Shown here: positions 1 to 12,661 of the stretch, piece after piece
How the letters are laid out: each line of letters starts with the position of its first letter
Position numbering within the stretch: the first letter of the stretch is position 1
DNA from: Paraburkholderia aromaticivorans
Lineage (GTDB): Bacteria; Pseudomonadota; Gammaproteobacteria; Burkholderiales; Burkholderiaceae
Length of the DNA: 64,000 nt
Assembly (NCBI RefSeq): GCF_012689525.1
Contig: NZ_CP051516.1
Coordinates: 4,464,001 to 4,528,000 of the forward strand
Reading direction: 5' to 3'
Notes under the pieces: generated by a model
The model's database searches: none
The model's input: the letters and a program-made list of their open reading frames with translations, nothing else
What the model was told of the DNA's origin: nothing
Position numbers and translations under genes: made by a program

Positions 1-105
1 GCCGACCGTCGCTTCGCTCAGCGGAATGTCGGTCGATCCACGGACATACGACAGTCCGTCTTTGGGTTCGATGAGTGCACCTTCGCCTGACACGTGCGTT
101 GCCAT
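1..105 (-). CDS. AMP-dependent acyl-CoA synthetase/ligase, N-terminal fragment
   Basis: Only the first 35 codons lie in the window; the rest runs off the left edge. The ATG (complement of 103-105) follows a good GGAG Shine-Dalgarno sequence. The peptide begins MATHVSGEGALIEPKDGLSY. I recognise this as the start of the AMP-binding (ANL superfamily) ligase commonly found downstream of atpC in Burkholderia-type genomes; these adenylate a fatty acid and transfer it to CoA. No catalytic motif is inside the fragment, so the identification rests on N-terminal resemblance and position. It is separated from atpC by a terminator and so is probably transcribed on its own. Confidence 0.6.
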   Translation of the reverse strand, partial: MATHVSGEGALIEPKDGLSYVRGSTDIPLSEATVG

Positions 106-292
106 GGTGTTGTCTCCGTGAGCTGAGCAGAAGCTCGCCTATTGAAATGAATTTGAAATCGATTGTGCCACCGGCGTGTGTCTGTCCGGCATCAAGTCTT
201 ACCCGCAGCGCGTTTCCCTACTGCCAAGGCGTGGCGCCAACGATTCAAAAGCACGATTTTGCTGACCTTTCCGTAAACGTCAAGTCGAGGTC

Positions 293-320
293 AAAAAAAA
301 GCAGCCGTGAAGGCTGCTTT
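293..320 (-). terminator. Intrinsic terminator of the atp operon
   Basis: On the minus strand an 8-bp stem (AAGCAGCC / GGCTGCTT) with a short loop is followed by eight T residues (complement of 293-300). It sits just past the atpC stop codon at 339 and closes the ATP synthase operon. Confidence 0.9.
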
Positions 321-338
321 CTTTCTGATACGTATTGC

Positions 339-764
339 CTAGTTCTGACCGCGCAGCTTGCGCAGACGCTGAATCGCAGCGAGCTGAGCCGTCGCGTACG
401 CCAGTTCCGCTTGCGCGGTTGCGTATTCGAGGTTCGAACCCGTGTTCTGCAGCGCCTCTTCCGCACGCTTGCGTGCATCTTCAGCCTTGGCTTCGTCGAG
501 ATCCTTGCCGCGGATAGCCGTGTCGGCGAGAACCGTCACAGCGCCCGGCTGGATTTCGAGGATGCCGCCGGCGACGAAGACAAACTCTTCCTCACCGTTT
601 TCAGCTTCGATGCGCACCGCACCCGGACGAATCCGCGTGATGAGCGGGGTGTGGCCCGGCAGAATGCCGAGTTCACCTGCTTCGCCCGGCAGCGCGACGA
701 ACTTCGCCTGGCCCGAGAAGATCTGCTCTTCCGCGCTGACGACGTCTACCTTGATTGTTGCCAT
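339..764 (-). CDS. atpC: ATP synthase F1 subunit epsilon
   Basis: 141 residues, the normal length for bacterial epsilon. The N-terminal beta-sandwich carries the family hallmark [14 protein letters not shown] (about residues 30-43) and the C-terminal part is the helical hairpin ([12 protein letters not shown] onward). Epsilon sits on the central stalk with gamma, couples rotation to catalysis and can inhibit ATP hydrolysis. It is the last gene of the atpIBEFHAGDC order, 210 bp downstream of atpD; that gap holds two copies of a hairpin repeat. Confidence 0.97.
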   Translation of the reverse strand: MATIKVDVVSAEEQIFSGQAKFVALPGEAGELGILPGHTPLITRIRPGAVRIEAENGEEEFVFVAGGILEIQPGAVTVLADTAIRGKDLDEAKAEDARKRAEEALQNTGSNLEYATAQAELAYATAQLAAIQRLRKLRGQN

Positions 765-787
765 AAGTGTCGACTCCTGTGCCGATC

Positions 788-877
788 AGAGTTAGCGCTT
801 TAGCGCTTACTCTGGTCCCATGCAAAGCTCGACGAGAGTTAGCGCTTTAGTGCTTACTCTCGTCACATGCAAGGCTG
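788..877. repeat. Two tandem copies of a REP-like hairpin repeat
   Basis: Two copies about 47 bp apart lie in the atpD-atpC gap. Each is a palindrome containing GAGTTAGCGCTTTAG, followed by a conserved tail (C)CATGCAA(A/G)GC. A third copy lies between atpA and atpG (3373-3415). They would form hairpins in the operon transcript. The same palindrome is familiar to me from intergenic spacers of Burkholderia genomes, but no search was run. Confidence 0.75.
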
Positions 878-974
878 GGTTGAGCGTAGTAAGAGGCGCC
901 GGTTTTGCGATTCAATACCGTGATGGTATCCGTTCCGCGCGAGACGCCGGCGCCCGCTTCGTTACACCCGACCT

Positions 975-2387
<1,413 letters not shown>

Positions 2388-2470
2388 TCAATTCTTCACT
2401 CGCGCAAAGGCGCAGTTTCGGTGGGTGCGCCACACAGGCGCACACGAAGCAGCCCGCCTGACCGTCAAGG

Positions 2471-3355
2471 TCAAACAGCCGCCGCGCCACCGACGATTTC
2501 CGACAGTTCTTTCGTGATCGCGGCCTGACGGCTCTTGTTGTACACGAGCTGCAGTTCGTTTATGACCGTCTTCGCGTTGTCCGAAGCGGCCTTCATTGCG
2601 ACCATTCGTGCCGACTGTTCCGATGCCATGTTTTCCGCGACGGCCTGATAGACCAGCGCTTCGACATAACGCACCAGCAGTTCGTCCACCACTGCCTGCG
2701 CATCCGGCTCGTAGATGTAGTCCCACTGCGTGCTCGGCGTCGTGCCGTCTTCTTCCTTGCGCTCGAACTGATCTGCCGACAGCGGCAGCAGTTGCTCGAT
2801 CACCGGCTCCTGCTTCATCGTATTGACGAAGCGCGTGTACGCCAGGTACACCGCCGAAACCTTGCCTTCCGAGTACAGGTCGAGCTGCACCTTCACCGCG
2901 CCGATCAGCTTTTCCAAATGCGGCGTATCGCCCAGATGCACGACATTCGACACCACCTTGGCGCGCAGACGATTCAGGAAACCCAGACCCTTGGTGCCGA
3001 TCGCGGTTGCTTCGATCGTCTTGCCGTGGCCTTCCAGTTCCTTGAACTTCTGCAGCGACGCGCGCAGCACGTTGGTGTTCATGCCGCCGCACAGACCTTT
3101 ATCGGTCGTGACGAGGATGATGCCAGCCGCCTTCGCGCCTTCGTTCGACACCATGAACGGGTGACGATACTCCGGGTTCGCACGGCTCATGTGTGCAGCG
3201 ATATCGCGGACCTTGTCGGCATACGGGCGAGCAGCGCGCATGCGCTCCTGAGCGCGGCGCATCTTCGATGCGGCCACCATCTCCATCGCTTTCGTGATCT
3301 TGCGCGTGTTTTGCACGCTCTTGATCTTGCCGCGAATTTCCTTCATTCCAGCCAT
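2471..3355 (-). CDS. atpG: ATP synthase F1 subunit gamma
   Basis: 294 residues starting [20 protein letters not shown], the classic gamma N-terminus. The frame is open further upstream to 3412 but that part is encoded by the hairpin repeat, so I place the start at 3355 after an AGGA-type ribosome site. Gamma forms the rotating central shaft. The C-terminal helix has the conserved [11 protein letters not shown] and [13 protein letters not shown] segments. It lies between atpA and atpD. Confidence 0.97.
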   Translation of the reverse strand: MAGMKEIRGKIKSVQNTRKITKAMEMVAASKMRRAQERMRAARPYADKVRDIAAHMSRANPEYRHPFMVSNEGAKAAGIILVTTDKGLCGGMNTNVLRASLQKFKELEGHGKTIEATAIGTKGLGFLNRLRAKVVSNVVHLGDTPHLEKLIGAVKVQLDLYSEGKVSAVYLAYTRFVNTMKQEPVIEQLLPLSADQFERKEEDGTTPSTQWDYIYEPDAQAVVDELLVRYVEALVYQAVAENMASEQSARMVAMKAASDNAKTVINELQLVYNKSRQAAITKELSEIVGGAAAV

Positions 3356-3372
3356 TGCTTGCTCCTTGTCGG

Positions 3373-3415
3373 CCCGAGTTAGCGCTTCAGCGCTGACTCG
3401 GGTCCCATGCAAAGC
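3373..3415. repeat. REP-like hairpin repeat, third copy, between atpA and atpG
   Basis: A strong palindrome (CCCGAGT-x-AGCGCT / AGCGCT-x-ACTCGGG) followed by the same CCCATGCAAAGC tail as the pair at 788-877. It begins 17 bp upstream of the atpG start, so the hairpin would sit close to the atpG ribosome-binding region in the polycistronic mRNA. Confidence 0.75.
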
Positions 3416-3494
3416 GATCGAAGCAGCGCGGGTTCAGTTGCCTGCGGCCCGCGCCGCTTCAAGGTCCGTTTATGCCTTGCGGGTCACTCGCGGA

Positions 3495-5036
<1,542 letters not shown>

Positions 5037-5094
5037 TATTCGCTCCTGATAGTCAATTCTGTTGCGTGCCAGCCGCTTCAGCGCCTTGGGCGCT

Positions 5095-5634
5095 TCAGGC
5101 CGTCAGAGCCGTCTGCATGCTGGCAAGCCGCGCGCGGACCGAGGTATCGAGCACTTCGTCGCCGACCGTCACGCGCACGCCGCCGATCAACGACGAGTCG
5201 ACTTCAACCGTCGGCTTCAGCTTGCGTTTGAACTTGCGTTCGAGACTTGCGACGAGGTCGTTCAACTGCGCGCCTTCGAGCGGGAATGCGCTGACGATCA
5301 GCACATCGGCCGCGCCTTCGCGGGCGTTCTTCAACTCTTCGAACTGCACAGCGATTTCCGGCAGCAATTGCAGACGATGGTTGTCCACCAGCATTTGCAC
5401 CAGATTCTTCGCTTGCGCGTTGTCTTTGAGCGGCGACTTGACCGCAGCCAGCAGCAGTTCGCTGACTTGGGCGCGGCTTACTTTCGGGCTCGAGGCAATC
5501 GACAGCACTTCGGGCAGACGCGCAACCTGTGCCAGCTCCTGCACGAGCGTGGACCAGGCGGCGATGTCACCAGCTTCGGCCACGCCAAACAGCGCTTCTG
5601 CGTACGGACGGGCGATGGTTGCAAGTTCGGCCAT
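5095..5634 (-). CDS. atpH: ATP synthase F1 subunit delta
   Basis: 179 residues, the usual size for delta (OSCP-like). It starts [16 protein letters not shown], the conserved N-terminal helix that caps the alpha subunits, and ends with a domain that binds the b-subunit stalk ([19 protein letters not shown]). It starts 2 bp after the atpF stop codon, so the two are probably translationally coupled. Confidence 0.98.
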   Translation of the reverse strand: MAELATIARPYAEALFGVAEAGDIAAWSTLVQELAQVARLPEVLSIASSPKVSRAQVSELLLAAVKSPLKDNAQAKNLVQMLVDNHRLQLLPEIAVQFEELKNAREGAADVLIVSAFPLEGAQLNDLVASLERKFKRKLKPTVEVDSSLIGGVRVTVGDEVLDTSVRARLASMQTALTA

Positions 5635-5636
5635 GA

Positions 5637-6107
5637 TCAGAGCTCGGCTTTCAGTTGATTCAGCAGGTCAGCGTGAGCTGCCTGGTCGACTTCGCGCTTC
5701 AGGATCTGTTCAGCGCCCTTCACAGCGAGTGCAGCGACTTCGCCACGCAGCGTTTCGCGCGCTTTCACGACTTGCTGGTCCGCGTCGGCCTTCGCTTGCG
5801 CGATGATGCGAGCAGCTTCAGCTTGTGCTTGAGCCTTGATTTCGTCAGCGACTGTCACAGCGCGCTTTTCCGCGTCGGCAATACGTTGCTGACCGTCGTT
5901 GCGTGCCTGAGCGAGTTCCTGGTCGACGCGCTTGTGAGCGGCTTCGAGTTCTGCCTTGCCCTTTTCAGCAGCCGACAAACCGTCAGCAATCTTCTTCGAG
6001 CGCTCGTCGAGGGCGTTGATCAACGGCGGCCACACGAACTTCATCGTGAACCACGCGAGGATCAGGAACACGACCATTTGCGCAAACAGGGTTGCGTTGA
6101 GATTCAC
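5637..6107 (-). CDS. atpF: ATP synthase Fo subunit b
   Basis: 156 residues: one N-terminal membrane helix (about residues 5-27, containing [18 protein letters not shown]), then a long charged Ala/Glu/Lys-rich coiled coil that forms the peripheral stalk dimer. Length and architecture match E. coli subunit b. It lies between atpE and atpH. Confidence 0.98.
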   Translation of the reverse strand: MNLNATLFAQMVVFLILAWFTMKFVWPPLINALDERSKKIADGLSAAEKGKAELEAAHKRVDQELAQARNDGQQRIADAEKRAVTVADEIKAQAQAEAARIIAQAKADADQQVVKARETLRGEVAALAVKGAEQILKREVDQAAHADLLNQLKAEL

Positions 6108-6246
6108 GGTGTTTCCTTAAACGTTGCTAGTTCGGAAAGTGAAACGGCAAGGCGCTCATCGATTCTGTATTCGATCAGCGCCCGAGTGCCCGTTCCGCCC
6201 CTGCGCCTTTACCAGTTATAGCTCAGGCGCAAACTTCCGAGGAACC

Positions 6247-6540
<294 letters not shown>

Positions 6541-6604
6541 TTAGAACTGGTTGGAACTGGGATTTAATGAAACAAAACTAAAAACGTCGTTCGACAAGCC
6601 GTGA

Positions 6605-7546
<942 letters not shown>

Positions 7547-7619
7547 TCATATCCGCACACCTGTTGCCGGCGCTGCGCGCCAGCCTGAATTTTTTGCTAC
7601 TACTTTCGTTGCTGCTACC

Positions 7620-8165
7620 TTAGCGCCAAGCTAAGGCGATCCAGTACGTCTTGAGCGCGATGAGGTAAGTCACGAGCAGCGGAACCCAGCGTACGTCGTG
7701 ATACCAGAAGGCGATGGCTACAAACATCGCGATCGTTGCCCCCATCTTGAGCGCTTCGCCGATCATCCAGCTCATCGCTGTTTCGGCGCCGCTCAGCGTT
7801 CTCAGTCGTGCCGCGAACAACGCGCTCGGCACCCAGCAGATCGCTCCCCCCAGGAACGCGGACAGCGCAGCAGCGCCCGGCGGCTTGTAGAACAGCCACC
7901 ACACCAGCGTAGCACCCAGGGACAAAACCATTTGCGCTGCCACGACCTTGAAAGGCGTAACGCGCGATGGACGGCTCACGGCGGGACCAAATAGCTTTTC
8001 AGCTTCGGCCCGCGTGAGCGGAACGATATTGTTATCTTGCTGCTCGACATCCCACGCTTCGTCAGGTGTCGCTTGCCGACCGGTGGACGCAACGGAAGCT
8101 TTGCGTTCAGCGCGGTGTTCGTCGTGCCCATTCTTCGGCGCTTGATTCGACGTTTTGACCGCCAT
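7620..8165 (-). CDS. atpI: ATP synthase subunit I (assembly factor)
   Basis: 181 residues. The C-terminal half has four hydrophobic segments, as in AtpI proteins that help assemble the c ring or bring Mg2+ to the membrane. The first 80 or so residues are hydrophilic, longer than in E. coli AtpI (about 130 residues in total). It is first in the operon, and a promoter is visible 80-108 bp upstream. Position and hydropathy make the assignment firm although the family is poorly conserved. Confidence 0.88.
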   Translation of the reverse strand: MAVKTSNQAPKNGHDEHRAERKASVASTGRQATPDEAWDVEQQDNNIVPLTRAEAEKLFGPAVSRPSRVTPFKVVAAQMVLSLGATLVWWLFYKPPGAAALSAFLGGAICWVPSALFAARLRTLSGAETAMSWMIGEALKMGATIAMFVAIAFWYHDVRWVPLLVTYLIALKTYWIALAWR

Positions 8166-8244
8166 CGCAGTGTTCCGAAAGTCTTATTCCAGCCCGCGAG
8201 CTTACGCTGCGCTTACGGGGTTCCCGTGCAATTAAATCCGGGCG

Positions 8245-8273
8245 ATTGTAAGCGATAGTTGCAGGCAATTCAA
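8245..8273 (-). promoter_or_regulatory. Sigma-70 type promoter of the atp operon
   Basis: On the minus strand, TTGAAT (complement of 8268-8273) and TACAAT (complement of 8245-8250) are separated by exactly 17 bp. This predicts a start near 8238 and a leader of about 70 nt before atpI. It is the best promoter match in the 420 bp between atpI and the IS element, where I see no gene. Confidence 0.7.
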
Positions 8274-8589
8274 GACTTTAGGCCGTTCAATAACCAGCGT
8301 GAAAAGGCTCCTCACCATGCGGGAACGGCTGTTTCACCGGGCGAAACACGTCAAATGTAAGGCTGTCGGGCAGTGCCAAAACATGCTGTGCGAAGCGGGA
8401 GAATTTACCCTCGTTGATGGGTCGTTTAAACGCCGTAGCAGACGTCTCGAAAATGCAACAAACGTCGATTTTTGCCTAAGCAGGTGGACATGGCGGGCGC
8501 CGCCCGGTAGGCGCGAAGTAATGTGCTCTGATTCGTGGACCGTGCGTGACGATCCACGAGAAAGGCCTTCGAGAAGTATCCCCTCGCTA

Positions 8590-9750
8590 GTGTGCCGTTC
8601 TGTTGTTAACTAATCTATGTTCACGTAGCATGCTGGTATCAATGGAACGGGAGATGCCAGCATGCCCATGGGACGACCGAAGGCCGAACTGGTGTTGAGT
8701 GAAGATGAGCACTCGCAACTGACTTCGATAGCGCGTTCGCGCTCGATTTCGGCGGCGCTGGTGACGCGTGCGCGCATCGTGCTGGCTGCTGCTGTCGGGG
8801 AACCCAACAGCGCCATTGCCCAGCGTCTTCAGCTCACGCGTGCCACGGTGGGCAAGTGGCGTCTCCGGTTCCTGGAGCATCGCATCAACGGGCTGTATGA
8901 CGAAGTACGTCCCGGCAAGCCGCGCACGATTGACGATGAGCGGCTGGCGCAGCTGATTCACAAGACCCTGCACACCAAGCCAGCGGATGGCTCCACGCAC
9001 TGGAGCGTGCGCACGATCGCCGCCGAAACGGCTATCTCGCCCACGAGTGTGCACCGGTACTTCAAGCTGCTGGGCCTGCAACCGCATCGCAGCGAAAGCT
9101 TCAAGCTCTCGACCGATCAATTCTTCATCGAGAAACTGCGCGACGTGGTTGGCCTGTACCTGAGCCCGCCCGAGAATGCATTGGTCCTGTGCGTGGACGA
9201 GAAGAGCCAGTGTCAGGCGCTCGAACGCACGCAACCCATGCTGCCGATGGGTTTCGGCTACGTCGAAGGCGTTACCCACGACTACGTTCGTCATGGCACC
9301 ACCACGCTGTTCGCCGCCCTGAACGTACTCAACGGCGCAGTGCTCGCGACCTGCAAGCCGCGTCATCGGCATCAGGAGTTCCTGTCGTTTCTGCGCGAAA
9401 TCGACAAGGCCGTACCGGCTGAACTCGACGTGCACTGCATCGTGGACAACTATGGCAGTCACAAGCATCCCAAAGTCAAGGCGTGGCTCGCAGCAAAGCC
9501 CCGCTGGCACATGCATTTCATTCCTACCTACAGTTCGTGGCTTAACCAGGTCGAACGCTTCTTTGCGCTGATCACCGACAAGGCCATCCGCAGGGGCTCG
9601 TTTGGCTCGGTCAAACAACTGATCAAGCGTATCGATCAGTTCGTTTCCCACTACAACGAAAACTGCAAGCCATTCATGTGGACTGCTTCCGCTGATTCCA
9701 TCCTCGAAAAACTACACAGACTTTGTTCGCGAATCAGCGGAACGGAACAC
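8590..9750 (+). mobile_element. IS630-family insertion sequence, complete, with TA target duplication
   Basis: About 1161 bp. The ends are imperfect inverted repeats: left GTGTGCCGTTCTG, right (reverse complement) GTGTTCCGTTCCG. TA flanks both sides (8588-8589 and 9751-9752), the target duplication of this family, and the reconstructed target is CTAG, the site preferred by IS630. It carries one transposase gene and sits between parB and the atp promoter without interrupting a gene. Confidence 0.88.
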
Positions 9751-9753
9751 TAG
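8662..9753 (+). CDS. IS630-family transposase
   Basis: 363 residues. It has an N-terminal winged helix-turn-helix (RLQLTRATVGKWRLRFLEH, about residues 55-73) and a DDE catalytic core: Asp in VLCVDEKSQ, Asp in CIVDNYGSH and Glu in YSSWLNQVERFF. It cuts and pastes the element into TA dinucleotides. The last sense codon CAC is the end of the element, and the TAG stop is formed from the duplicated TA plus the next host base. The gene looks intact and probably active. Confidence 0.93.
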   Translation: MPMGRPKAELVLSEDEHSQLTSIARSRSISAALVTRARIVLAAAVGEPNSAIAQRLQLTRATVGKWRLRFLEHRINGLYDEVRPGKPRTIDDERLAQLIHKTLHTKPADGSTHWSVRTIAAETAISPTSVHRYFKLLGLQPHRSESFKLSTDQFFIEKLRDVVGLYLSPPENALVLCVDEKSQCQALERTQPMLPMGFGYVEGVTHDYVRHGTTTLFAALNVLNGAVLATCKPRHRHQEFLSFLREIDKAVPAELDVHCIVDNYGSHKHPKVKAWLAAKPRWHMHFIPTYSSWLNQVERFFALITDKAIRRGSFGSVKQLIKRIDQFVSHYNENCKPFMWTASADSILEKLHRLCSRISGTEH

Positions 9754-10187
9754 CGCTGAATGAATGTGCTGGCGAGGTGGCGGCCAACTTTCAGCCTTTG
9801 CGTCGGACACGCCCTCCTCCGTGAAAGTTGTCCCCGTGGAGATTGCGGCCTAACCGCTTCGCGGCTCCTGACACCGGTCAGGCTGAAATGCGCTCGTATC
9901 GCGACGGAGACATGACGGCTACGCGCGCGACGGCCGCAATCCTCGCCGCCAGCGAGACCCCGTCGGATGGCTCGATATATGAGCAATCCTGATTATCCAG
10001 CGCCGTTTTTATTTAGGAATCCGTCGAACGTTGATATGGGTCACTGATCAGCCGCAGAGTGCGATCAGCGATGTGCGCTTTTTTTCAAACTCGCCGCCCC
10101 AAGACACCCATGGCGAACCCAACAGCTTGCGAAAGGTATTCAGCTTCATCGCAAGCTATCAGGCGCTCTTCCCATTCAACTCGCTAA
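9754..10187. other. Gene-free spacer between the IS630 element and parB
   Basis: I see no convincing gene in these 434 bp. There are dispersed inverted repeats, for example GATTGCGGCC near 9841 matched by GGCCGCAATC near 9932, and CAACTTTCA near 9785 matched by TGAAAGTTG near 9822. These suggest degenerate mobile DNA or RNA structure, but nothing identifiable. Confidence 0.4.
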
Positions 10188-11075
10188 TCAAGCAGTGGCG
10201 TTACCACGCAACCGCACTAGGATGCCTTCCAGCGCGTCCAGATCACCGAAGTCCACCAGCACCTGCCCGCGCCCGCGTCGGCCGAGCTTGATCTTGACCG
10301 TCGCCGCCAGCAAGTCCGACAGTTCTTCTTCGAGCCGCCGAGTATCGCGGCCACCATCGCCATTCGCACGCGCCTTCACCGCTGGCGCAGCCTTTGTAGT
10401 CGCCGTCACTAGCTTTTCGGTTTCGCGCACCGACATGCGCTTGTTGACCACCTGGTTGGCCAACGTGATTTGCGTCGCGGCGTCGACAGCCAGAAGCGCG
10501 CGAGCGTGGCCCATGTCGAGATCGCCGGCCAGCAGCATCGTCTGTACGGGCGACGCCAGGTTGAGCAAACGCAGCAGATTCGATACCGCGCTACGCGAGC
10601 GGCCGACCGACTCCGCCGCCTGTTCATGCGTGAAATTGAACTCGTCGAGCAAGCGCTGGATGCCCTGCGCTTCTTCCAGCGGATTCAGATCTTCACGCTG
10701 AATGTTCTCGATCAGCGCCATCGCGGCGGCAGCCTGATCCGGGACGTTCTTCACCAGCACCGGCACTTCGTCGAGGCCCGCGAGACGCGCCGCGCGAAAC
10801 CGCCGCTCGCCAGCGATGATCTCGTACCTGTCCGCCGACACAGGACGCACGAGGATCGGCTGCATCACCCCTTGCGCGCGGATGCTGGCCGCCAGCTCTT
10901 GCAATGCGCCCTCGTCCATGCGCGTACGTGGCTGATATTTGCCTGCCTGCAACTTGCTAAGCGGCAGCACGTTCGGCGCACCTTCGATCGTTACCGCCTC
11001 GGTAATGTCAGCTGTGCCACCCAGCAATGCTTCCAAGCCGCGGCCCAGTCCCTTCTTTCTTGCTACTGCGTTCAT
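10188..11075 (-). CDS. parB: Chromosome-partitioning protein ParB
   Basis: 295 residues. The N-terminal domain has the CTP-binding GERRFRAARLAGL motif (about residues 92-104), then a helix-turn-helix region (FTHEQAAESVGRSRSAVSNLLRLL) that reads parS, and a C-terminal dimerisation domain. ParB loads on parS and spreads as a CTP-dependent clamp. It lies 18 bp downstream of parA, and two perfect parS sites are within 5 kb. Confidence 0.97.
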   Translation of the reverse strand: MNAVARKKGLGRGLEALLGGTADITEAVTIEGAPNVLPLSKLQAGKYQPRTRMDEGALQELAASIRAQGVMQPILVRPVSADRYEIIAGERRFRAARLAGLDEVPVLVKNVPDQAAAAMALIENIQREDLNPLEEAQGIQRLLDEFNFTHEQAAESVGRSRSAVSNLLRLLNLASPVQTMLLAGDLDMGHARALLAVDAATQITLANQVVNKRMSVRETEKLVTATTKAAPAVKARANGDGGRDTRRLEEELSDLLAATVKIKLGRRGRGQVLVDFGDLDALEGILVRLRGNATA

Positions 11076-11093
11076 CGTGCTTCCTCGATCCGC

Positions 11094-11885
11094 TTAGGAT
11101 GCCTGGGGCGCGTCATTCAATGCGCGCACCCGCTCAATCATTTCTGCGCCGAACTGCACGTACGCCTGCGCACCACGCGATGCCCTGTCGAACACCACGC
11201 CCGGCAAACCATAGCTGGGTGCTTCGGCGAGACGTACGTTGCGCGGGATCACCACGTCGAACACCTTGTCGCCGAAATGTTCTTTCAGCTGATCCGAGAC
11301 TTGCTGTTGCAATGTGATGCGCGGATCGAACATCACGCGCAACAGACCGATCACCTTTAGGTCGCGATTCAGGTTCGCGTGCACCTGTTTGATCGTGTTG
11401 ACCAGATCGGACAATCCTTCTAGCGCGAAGTACTCGCACTGCATCGGGATCACGACGCCGTGCGCGGCGCACAGGCCGTTGAGCGTCAGCAGCGACAAAG
11501 CCGGCGGGCAGTCGATCAGCACGAAGTCGTATTCGCTTTCGACCGTCGCGAGCGCGATCTTCAATTGACGCTCACGGTTCTGCACGCTGACCAACTCGAC
11601 TTCAGCACCGGCAAGTTCGCGGTTCGCGGGCAGGACATCGTAACCGACGGCCTCCGGCCGCACTCGCGCATCGGCCACCGCGACGCCGTCCACAAGCACT
11701 TCATAGACGGTGTTTGCGCATGCAGCCTTGTCGATGCCGCTGCCCATCGTGGCGTTGCCCTGCGGGTCCAGGTCGATGAGAAGGACTCGCTGTCCCTGCG
11801 CTGCCAAGCTCGCGGCCAGATTGACTGTGGTCGTCGTCTTGCCGACGCCGCCCTTCTGGTTCGCAACGCAGAAGATTTTTGCCAT
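11094..11885 (-). CDS. parA: Chromosome-partitioning ATPase ParA (Soj type)
   Basis: 263 residues. It has the deviant Walker A motif KGGVGKTTTTVNLA (residues 11-24), Walker A' DLDPQGNAT and the switch II region DFVLIDCPPALS. There is no N-terminal DNA-binding domain, as expected for chromosomal Soj-type ParA. With ParB it segregates the origin region. It is probably cotranscribed from mnmG through rsmG. Confidence 0.97.
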   Translation of the reverse strand: MAKIFCVANQKGGVGKTTTTVNLAASLAAQGQRVLLIDLDPQGNATMGSGIDKAACANTVYEVLVDGVAVADARVRPEAVGYDVLPANRELAGAEVELVSVQNRERQLKIALATVESEYDFVLIDCPPALSLLTLNGLCAAHGVVIPMQCEYFALEGLSDLVNTIKQVHANLNRDLKVIGLLRVMFDPRITLQQQVSDQLKEHFGDKVFDVVIPRNVRLAEAPSYGLPGVVFDRASRGAQAYVQFGAEMIERVRALNDAPQAS

Positions 11886-11977
11886 CGTTGGTGTGTCCCT
11901 TTTGCAGCTTGGATGAAGTAAAAATCGTGGGTGGTGCCGATGCGGCTGTGGGCTAGCACGTGTCAGCCGCTAAGCCG

Positions 11978-12661
11978 CTAGTTGCCGGCATTCACCAAAA
12001 CCTTGATCAGGTGTCGCTCGGCATCGAGCGACGGCACGTTCAGCCGAATAATCTGTTCCACGTGGGCGCCCGCCGGCAAGCGTTCGATCTCGCCGTCCGG
12101 GCGCACGCCTTTCATAGCCCAGATCGCACCCTGCTCCGAAACCAGATGACGGGCCAGTGTAACGAAATCCGCGAGCTCTGCGAATGCGCGCGAGACAATT
12201 ACGTCGAACTTTGCCGGTACTTCGGCGCCTGGCTGCAAAGTCTCGACCCGGCCGGTTACCACCGAGAGATTCGCAAGGCCGAGTTCGGCCTTGGCCTGCG
12301 CCTGGAAAGCCGTCTTTTTATGAACGATGTCGTTCACGGTGACGGTCCATTCCGGCAGAACAATCGCCAGCACGATGCCCGGCAGGCCGCCGCCGGAGCC
12401 AACATCGAGTACCGAGGACGGGCCGAGCGGCGCGAGGTGCGGCACGATCGAAAGCGAATCCAGAATGTGCTGAATCAGCATCTGCCGCGGATCGCGAATC
12501 GCCGTGAGGTTGTAGACGGCATTCCACTTCGACAGCAACGCGACGTAGTCGAGCAGTTTGTCGAGTTGCGCGTCGCTCATGTCCAGGCCGAGCTCGTGTA
12601 CACCGTCCGCCAGTAGCGGCGCCAACGCGTCCCTACCGCTTCCCATCTGGCTCACCGTCAT
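11978..12661 (-). CDS. rsmG: 16S rRNA (guanine527-N7)-methyltransferase
   Basis: 227 residues. The SAM-binding motif [17 protein letters not shown] (about residues 82-98) is typical of RsmG/GidB. It methylates N7 of G527 in 16S rRNA; loss causes low-level streptomycin resistance in other bacteria. Its ATG overlaps the mnmG stop codon (ATGA), indicating translational coupling. A 92-bp gap separates it from parA. Confidence 0.96.
   Translation of the reverse strand: MTVSQMGSGRDALAPLLADGVHELGLDMSDAQLDKLLDYVALLSKWNAVYNLTAIRDPRQMLIQHILDSLSIVPHLAPLGPSSVLDVGSGGGLPGIVLAIVLPEWTVTVNDIVHKKTAFQAQAKAELGLANLSVVTGRVETLQPGAEVPAKFDVIVSRAFAELADFVTLARHLVSEQGAIWAMKGVRPDGEIERLPAGAHVEQIIRLNVPSLDAERHLIKVLVNAGN

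Noticed and set aside
8330..8348. parS-like sequence upstream of atpI (TGTTTC...GAAACA)
   Set aside because: The half-sites are separated by three extra bases and the CACGTG core is missing, so ParB should not recognise it.
9750..9986. 78-codon minus-strand frame beside the IS630 element
   Set aside because: Arg-rich, no start context, overlaps the IS end; probably chance.
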